From positions 1,116,001 through 1,180,000 of the forward strand of contig NZ_JAPENW010000001.1 of assembly GCF_026341855.1 (NCBI RefSeq): DNA of 64,000 nucleotides, given 5' to 3'. This document shows positions 59,165-64,000 of this stretch, piece by piece. Within the stretch, counting starts at the first letter, position 1; the number at the start of each line of letters is the position of its first letter. The position numbers and the translations under genes were made by a program. The stretch comes from Streptomyces sp. NBC_00568 (GTDB lineage: Bacteria > Actinomycetota > Actinomycetes > Streptomycetales > Streptomycetaceae). The notes beneath the pieces were generated by a model. It saw nothing but the letters and a program-made list of their open reading frames with translations, had not been told where the DNA came from and made no database searches.

Positions 59165-60324
59165 CAGGCGGCCTCCTCCTCGGCCGTTTCGACGCCCGCG
59201 TCGATGTCCTGGGCGGCGTCGAGGCCGAAGGTGTGCTCCGGGCTCCAGTGCAGGACGACGTCCGCACCGGGGACGAGCCGGGAGTCCCGGTCGATGTTCT
59301 GGGCGTAGACCTCGAACTCGGGACAGACGGCGCTGTCGATGACGTACTGCGTGGAGACGCCGATGAAGCTGGAGTCGGCGATCTTGCCGGTGATCCGGTT
59401 GCGGCCGGCGGGTATCTCGCCCGCGTCGTCGGCGTGCGTGAGGGAGATCTTCTCCGGGCGGACACCGACCAGGACCTTGCCGCCGGTCGTGGCGGGCGCG
59501 GAGCAGCGCGCCCCGGGGAGCACCAGCTTGCCGCCGCCCGCCTTGAGCACGATGTCGTCGCCGCTCCTGGAGTCGACCTCGGCCTCGATGAGGTTCGAGG
59601 TGCCGAGGAAGTTGGCGACGAAGGTGGTGTTCGGGTTCTCGTAGAGGTCGGCGGGCGCGCCGAGCTGCTCGACGCGGCCCGCGTTCATCACGGCGACCGT
59701 GTCGGCCATGGTCATGGCCTCCTCCTGGTCGTGCGTGACATGGACGAAGGTGATGCCGACCTCGGTCTGGATGCGCTTGAGCTCCAGCTGCATCTGGCGG
59801 CGCAGCTTGAGGTCGAGGGCGCCGAGCGGCTCGTCGAGGAGCAGCACCTTGGGGTGGTTGATCAGCGCGCGGGCCACGGCGACACGCTGCTGCTGGCCGC
59901 CGGAGAGCTGGTGCGGTTTCTTCCGCGCCTGCTCACCGAGCTGTACGAGGTCGAGCATGTCCCCGACCTGCTTCTTCACCGACTTGATGCCGCGCCGGCG
60001 CAGGCCGAAGGCGACGTTCTCGAAGATGTCGAGGTGCGGGAAGAGGGCGTACGACTGGAAGACCGTGTTCACCGGCCGCTTGTAGGGCGGCAGGTTCGTC
60101 ACGTCCTGCTCGCCGAGCGAGACGGTGCCCGAGGTGGGCTCCTCCAGGCCGGCGATCATCCGCAGGGTGGTGGTCTTGCCGCAGCCCGACGCCCCGAGGA
60201 GGGCGAAGAACGAGCCCTGCGGCACGGTCAGGTCGAGAGGGTGCACGGCCGTGAAGGCGCCGTACGTCTTGCTGATCCCGGAGAGGCGGACGTCGCCGCT
60301 GTTTTCGTTCGTCATGGTGGTCAC
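59164..60324 (-). CDS. potA: Spermidine/putrescine ABC transporter ATP-binding protein PotA-like
   Basis: 386 residues. Walker [17 protein letters not shown]-loop [10 protein letters not shown], signature [15 protein letters not shown], Walker [13 protein letters not shown] and switch His in VTHDQEEAM, followed by a TOBE domain ([12 protein letters not shown]). It energises the PotBCD importer. ATG 60324 overlaps the potD stop by 4 bases. Confidence 0.95.
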   Translation of the reverse strand: MTTMTNENSGDVRLSGISKTYGAFTAVHPLDLTVPQGSFFALLGASGCGKTTTLRMIAGLEEPTSGTVSLGEQDVTNLPPYKRPVNTVFQSYALFPHLDIFENVAFGLRRRGIKSVKKQVGDMLDLVQLGEQARKKPHQLSGGQQQRVAVARALINHPKVLLLDEPLGALDLKLRRQMQLELKRIQTEVGITFVHVTHDQEEAMTMADTVAVMNAGRVEQLGAPADLYENPNTTFVANFLGTSNLIEAEVDSRSGDDIVLKAGGGKLVLPGARCSAPATTGGKVLVGVRPEKISLTHADDAGEIPAGRNRITGKIADSSFIGVSTQYVIDSAVCPEFEVYAQNIDRDSRLVPGADVVLHWSPEHTFGLDAAQDIDAGVETAEEEAA

Positions 60325-61568
60325 GCCCCTGTGAGCTTCGCGAACTTCTCTTCGTAGGCCGTCTCTTCCTTCTGGCTCAACGAGCGGAAGGCGTGGGACT
60401 TCGCGGCCATGGCCTTGTCAGGAATGATCAGCGGATTGGTCGCCGCGTCGTTGTCGATCTTCGCGAGGTAGGGCTTCACCCCGTCGACCGGGCAGACGTA
60501 GTTGATGTAGGCGGCGAGTTCCGCGGCGGGCTCGGGCTCGTAGTAGTAGTCCATGAGCCGCTCGGCGTTCGTCTTGTGACGGGCCTTGTTGGGGACCAGC
60601 ATGTTGTCCGTGGACGTCAGGTAGCCGCTGTCCGGGATGAGGAAGTCGACGTCCGGGCTGTCCGCCTTGAGCTGGACGACGTCGCCGGCCCAGGCGAGAC
60701 AGGCCGCGAGGTCGCCCTTGGTGAGGTCGGACGTGTAGTCGTTGCCGGTGAAGCGGCGTATCTGGCCCTTGTCGACGGCCTTCTGGAGGCGGGCTATCGC
60801 CGCGTCGAAGTCGTCGTCGGTGAACTTCGCCGGGTCCTTGCCCATGTCGAGCAGCGTCATGCCGATGCTGTCGCGCATCTCCGAGAGGAAGCCGACGCGC
60901 CCCTTGAGCTTGGGGTTGTCGAGCAGATCGGAGACCGACCTGACCTCGACCCCGTCGAGCGCCTTCTTGTTGTAGGCGATGACGGTCGAGATGCCCTGCC
61001 AGGGATAGGAGTAGGCACGGCCGGGGTCCCAGTCGGGGTTGCGGAACTGGGCGGACAGGTTGGTGTACGCGTGCGGGAGGTTCGCCGGGTCGAGCTTCTG
61101 CACCCAGCCGAAGCGGATCAGCCGCGCGGCCAGCCAGTCGGTCACGACGATCATGTCGCGCCCGGTGTCCTGGCCCGCCGCGAGCTGCGGCTTGATCTTG
61201 CCGAAGAACTCGACGTTGTCGTTGATGTCCTCGGTGTACTTGATCTTGATGCCGGTCCGCTCGGTGAACGTGTCCAGCGTGGGGTGGTGCTTCTCGCTGT
61301 CGTCGACGTCCATGTACTCGGTCCAGTTGGAGAAGTTGATCGTCTTCTCCTTGGCCGAGTGGTCCTCGGACGAGACGCTGCCCTGGGGCTTGCCGGCCGC
61401 GGGGATACCGCAGGCGCTCAGCGTCCCGAGGCCGCCGACGGCGAGCGCGCCGCCCGCCGAGGCGCGCAGCAGCGACCGACGGGTGAGGGAGGCCCTGCCG
61501 TTCCGGAAGCTGCGCCGCAAAGCGGCCAGTTGAACCGGGGACAGGCGTTCGGGCTCGTACTGCTCCAT
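60321..61568 (-). CDS. potD: Polyamine-binding lipoprotein PotD-like
   Basis: 415 residues from ATG 61568. A 28-residue cytoplasmic tail precedes TRRSLLRAS (Arg30-Arg31) and the lipobox LSAC (Cys53), so it is a Tat-exported lipoprotein. The PotD/PotF fold is marked by NFSNWTEYMD, YPWQGISTVIAYNKKAL, LLDMGKDP and CLAWAGDVVQLK. It binds putrescine or spermidine at the membrane surface. It lies 76 bases after the aldehyde dehydrogenase. Confidence 0.93.
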   Translation of the reverse strand: MEQYEPERLSPVQLAALRRSFRNGRASLTRRSLLRASAGGALAVGGLGTLSACGIPAAGKPQGSVSSEDHSAKEKTINFSNWTEYMDVDDSEKHHPTLDTFTERTGIKIKYTEDINDNVEFFGKIKPQLAAGQDTGRDMIVVTDWLAARLIRFGWVQKLDPANLPHAYTNLSAQFRNPDWDPGRAYSYPWQGISTVIAYNKKALDGVEVRSVSDLLDNPKLKGRVGFLSEMRDSIGMTLLDMGKDPAKFTDDDFDAAIARLQKAVDKGQIRRFTGNDYTSDLTKGDLAACLAWAGDVVQLKADSPDVDFLIPDSGYLTSTDNMLVPNKARHKTNAERLMDYYYEPEPAAELAAYINYVCPVDGVKPYLAKIDNDAATNPLIIPDKAMAAKSHAFRSLSQKEETAYEEKFAKLTGA

Positions 61569-61644
61569 GCTCTGGTGCCCTTTCGGAAGGGTCGCGGCCG
61601 TGGTCGCGGCCTGGTCTGCCACAGGGCCGTAGCCGGTCGATCGG

Positions 61645-63171
61645 CTACGGCCGGTCCCCGAAGACCGTGCGGTGCCAGTCCTTCCTGGCGACCGCGGTGT
61701 TGTCGAACATGACGTGCTTGATCTGCGTGTACTCCTCGAAGGAGTAGGCGGACATGTCCTTGCCGAAGCCGGACGCCTTGTAGCCGCCGTGCGGCATCTC
61801 GCTGATGATCGGAATGTGATCGTTGACCCAGACGCAGCCCGCCTTGATCTCGCGGGTCGCGCGGTTGGCGCGGTAGACGTCGCGGCTCCAGGCAGAGGCC
61901 GCGAGTCCGTACGGGGTGTCGTTGGCCAGCGCGATGCCCTCGTCGTCGGTGTCGAAGGGGAGCACGACGAGCACCGGGCCGAAGATCTCGGCCTGCACGA
62001 TCTCGCTGTCCTGCCCGGCGTCGGCGACGAGCGTGGGCGCATAGTACGCGCCGCTCTTGAGCTCCCCCTGTGGGGCTTCTCCGCCGGTGACCACGCGCGC
62101 GTAGCCACGGGCCCGGTCGACGAATCCGGCGACGCGGTCGCGCTGGGCGTGCGAGATCAGCGGGCCGAGGTCGGTGTCCGGCGCGAACGGGTCGCCCACG
62201 CGGACACTCGCCATCAGGGCGCCAGTGCGCTCCACGAACGCCTCGTAGAGCGGCCGCTGCACGTACGCGCGCGTGGCGGCCGTGCAGTCCTGGCCGGTGT
62301 TGATGAGCGAACCGGCGACCGCGCCGTGCACGGCGGCCTCCAGATCCGCGTCGTCGAAGACGAGGAAGGGTGCCTTGCCGCCGAGCTCCAGGTGGAGGCG
62401 CTTGACGGTCGAGGTGGCGATCTCCGCGACGCGCTTGCCGACGGCGGTCGATCCGGTGAAGGAGGTCATGGCGACGTCGGGGTGCCCGACGAGATGCTCA
62501 CCGGCCTCCTTGCCCAGACCCGTGACGATGTTGATGACCCCGTCCGGGATTCCCGCGTGCGTGGCCGCCTCGGCGAACAGCAGGGAGGTGAGCGGGGTCA
62601 GCTCCGCGGGCTTCAGCACGATCGTGTTGCCGGCCGCGATCGCCGGGAGGATCTTCCAGGCGGCCATCTGGAGCGGGTAGTTCCAGGGCGCGATGGACCC
62701 GACGACACCGATGGGTTCCCGGCGTACGTACGAGGTGTGGTCGCCGGAGTACTCACCGGCCGACTGGCCCTGCAGATGCCGGGCGGCGCCCGCGAAGAAG
62801 GCGGTGTTGTCGATGGTCCCCGGCACGTCGAACTCGCGGGTCAGCTTGAGGGGCTTTCCGCACTGCAGCGACTCCGCCTGGGCGAACTCCTCGGCGCGCT
62901 CCGCGAGCACGGCGGCGAAGCGGTGCAGGGCGTCGGAGCGCTCGCCGGGGGTGGTGCCCGCCCAGCCGGGGAACGCCTCGCGGGCGGCCGCGACGGCCGC
63001 GTCCACGTCGGCGGTGCTCGCCAGCTCGTACGTGTACACCTCTTCGCCGGTGGCGGGGTTCACGACCGCGTGCGTGCGGCCGGAGGTCCCCTTGGTCAGG
63101 CGGCCTCCGATGTACTGCGCGCCGTCCGCGAGGCGGTCCTGCGCCTGGAAGCGATGGCCCGGATTGTGCAT
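61645..63171 (-). CDS. Gamma-aminobutyraldehyde dehydrogenase-like aldehyde dehydrogenase
   Basis: 508 residues from ATG 63171, with GGAGGAG 7 bases upstream. Motifs: APWNYPLQMAAWKILPA, SFTGSTAVGK, general base Glu262 in HLELGGKAPF, catalytic Cys296 in NTGQDCTAATR. The NTGQDCTA form is that of gamma-aminobutyraldehyde dehydrogenases (PatD/PuuC type), which make GABA in putrescine breakdown. It is the first gene of the six-gene polyamine operon; its GABA product feeds gabT 10 kb away. Confidence 0.93.
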   Translation of the reverse strand: MHNPGHRFQAQDRLADGAQYIGGRLTKGTSGRTHAVVNPATGEEVYTYELASTADVDAAVAAAREAFPGWAGTTPGERSDALHRFAAVLAERAEEFAQAESLQCGKPLKLTREFDVPGTIDNTAFFAGAARHLQGQSAGEYSGDHTSYVRREPIGVVGSIAPWNYPLQMAAWKILPAIAAGNTIVLKPAELTPLTSLLFAEAATHAGIPDGVINIVTGLGKEAGEHLVGHPDVAMTSFTGSTAVGKRVAEIATSTVKRLHLELGGKAPFLVFDDADLEAAVHGAVAGSLINTGQDCTAATRAYVQRPLYEAFVERTGALMASVRVGDPFAPDTDLGPLISHAQRDRVAGFVDRARGYARVVTGGEAPQGELKSGAYYAPTLVADAGQDSEIVQAEIFGPVLVVLPFDTDDEGIALANDTPYGLAASAWSRDVYRANRATREIKAGCVWVNDHIPIISEMPHGGYKASGFGKDMSAYSFEEYTQIKHVMFDNTAVARKDWHRTVFGDRP

Positions 63172-63271
63172 GTCGCTCTCCTCCGCCGTCCTCCCCGTCG
63201 GGACGGGGGTGGGCGTAGCTCCAGCTCGATTTGAGTGCCGATCCTGACAGAGCAAAGGGACTCCAACAAGT

Positions 63272-63307
63272 GATTCCGTTGTTGCCTTTTGGTTACGCGA
63301 CGGAATC
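63272..63307. promoter_or_regulatory. Inverted repeat in the polyamine-operon control region
   Basis: GATTCCGT (63272-63279) and ACGGAATC (63300-63307) form an 8-bp inverted repeat with a 20-base spacer in the 208-base divergent gap between the aldehyde dehydrogenase and the NADAR gene. Candidate operator; the binding protein is unknown. Confidence 0.4.
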
Positions 63308-63379
63308 CTTCGACCAGGTGTCGAGTCGTTCAGAAAAAGGCGGGACGGAATGTCAGTGGTGCGTGCCACAGTGGCGTGC

Positions 63380-63931
63380 ATGGGGAAGATCGATACGCGG
63401 GAAGCACTGGTCAGTGCGGTTCAGTCGGGGACGCCGGTGAAGTACCTGCACTTCTGGGGTCACCGCCCGCGGCCGGACGGCCGGCTGGGGTCGAGCTGTC
63501 TCAGCCAGTGGTGGCCGTCACCCTTCGTGGTCGAAGGTGTCACCTACGCGACGGCGGAGCACTGGATGATGGCGTCCAAGGCACGCCTCTTCGGCGACGC
63601 CGAGGCCGAGCGGCAGGCGATCGAGGCTCCGAACCCCGCGCTCGCCAAGAAGGCCGGGCGTCTGGTGCGCGACTTCGACAACGCCGTGTGGGAGCGCGAG
63701 CGGTTCGAGATCGTCGTCGAGGGCAGCGTCCACAAGTTCGGCGCCCACCCCGGACTGCGGGCGTTCCTGCTGGGCACGGGCGGACGCGTACTGGTGGAGG
63801 CGAGCCCCATGGACCGGATATGGGGCATCGGCCTCGCCGCGACCGACGACGGGGCTTCGGACCCCCGCCGCTGGCAGGGACCCAATCTCCTGGGCTTCGC
63901 CCTGATGGAGGCCCGCGACCGACTGCGGTAG
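63380..63931 (+). CDS. NADAR family protein (DUF1768/YbiA-like)
   Basis: 183 residues. Family hallmarks: LHFWGH, SCLSQWWPSPFVVEGVTYATAEHWMMASKARLFGD, RDFDNAVWERERFEIVVEGSVHKFG, and DRIWGIGLA with NLLGFALMEARDRL at the end. NADAR proteins are N-glycosidases or ADP-ribose-linked hydrolases; some remove ADP-ribose from guanine in DNA, others act on riboflavin intermediates. I use ATG 63380 (MGKIDTR); an upstream ATG at 63350 adds 10 residues. It is divergent from the polyamine operon. The last 69 bases of the window show no gene. Confidence 0.88.
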   Translation: MGKIDTREALVSAVQSGTPVKYLHFWGHRPRPDGRLGSSCLSQWWPSPFVVEGVTYATAEHWMMASKARLFGDAEAERQAIEAPNPALAKKAGRLVRDFDNAVWERERFEIVVEGSVHKFGAHPGLRAFLLGTGGRVLVEASPMDRIWGIGLAATDDGASDPRRWQGPNLLGFALMEARDRLR

Positions 63932-64000
63932 CCGCGGTGACGGCCGGAGCCGGGGGCCTGGGGGCGGGGATGACGCTCGCGCGCGCCCCGGACGGCCGTG

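Noticed and set aside
1..64000. tRNA or rRNA genes
   Set aside because: I looked in the gaps over 100 bases and saw no cloverleaf or conserved rRNA sequence, but a tRNAscan or Rfam search was not possible.

Overview
The window is chromosomal DNA from a Streptomyces or very close relative. The evidence is GC content above 70% with GC-rich third codon positions, frequent GTG starts, Tat-type lipoproteins, a DasR-like operator, and the gene order rimP-nusA-ylxR-infB-rbfA-truB-ribF, proS, ispG-rseP-dxr and gabT/potABCD, which is the usual streptomycete core arrangement. No rRNA, tRNA, CRISPR array, insertion sequence or prophage was found. Nearly all genes from 0.4 to 28.7 kb lie on the minus strand.

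Region 1 (0-12.7 kb): the tail of a peptide ABC-transporter ATPase, then a translation/transcription cluster read leftwards: rimP, nusA, ylxR, infB, a DUF503 gene, rbfA, truB, a 1252-residue fusion of a dead trypsin-like domain with a NACHT/STAND-like ATPase, and ribF. Strong hairpins end infB, truB and ribF. Region 2 (12.9-19.7 kb): a lipoprotein, a DUF4439 protein and a degenerate aminoglycoside-phosphotransferase-fold protein on the plus strand, then proS and two GNAT acetyltransferases on the minus strand, with two unusual tandem-repeat tracts (63-bp alternating A/B units; about 125-bp units). Region 3 (19.7-28.7 kb): the isoprenoid genes ispG and dxr with a site-2 protease between them, a SecA-type ATPase outside the usual secA context, and an acyl-CoA dehydrogenase.

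Region 4 (29.0-44.6 kb) is the most distinctive part. A LacI-family regulator, a GH31 alpha-xylosidase-like enzyme, a secreted GH12 endoglucanase/xyloglucanase, a GH95 fucosidase/galactosidase-like enzyme, a GH42 beta-galactosidase, two sugar ABC permeases, a Tat-lipoprotein sugar-binding protein and a GH3 beta-glucosidase are tied together by four palindromes with the core GAAGCGCTTC. The enzyme set matches stepwise dismantling of fucogalacto-xyloglucan: outside cleavage by GH12, import, then cytoplasmic removal of Fuc, Gal, Xyl and Glc. The transporter ATPase is missing and is probably a shared MsiK-type protein.

Region 5 (44.6-63.2 kb) is nitrogen and polyamine metabolism: an aldehyde dehydrogenase, a PucR-type regulator and gabT, which share a TTTGTCCG-type motif, plus a six-gene operon for polyamine uptake and oxidation (aldehyde dehydrogenase, potD, potA, potB, potC, FAD amine oxidase). 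Between them lie a membrane-anchored VirD4/FtsK-like ATPase, a PAP2 phosphatase, a secreted GH18 chitinase with a DasR-type operator inside its promoter, and a small protein of unknown function. A NADAR-family protein closes the window. An orphan Zur-like box with 25-bp repeats sits at 44.7 kb.
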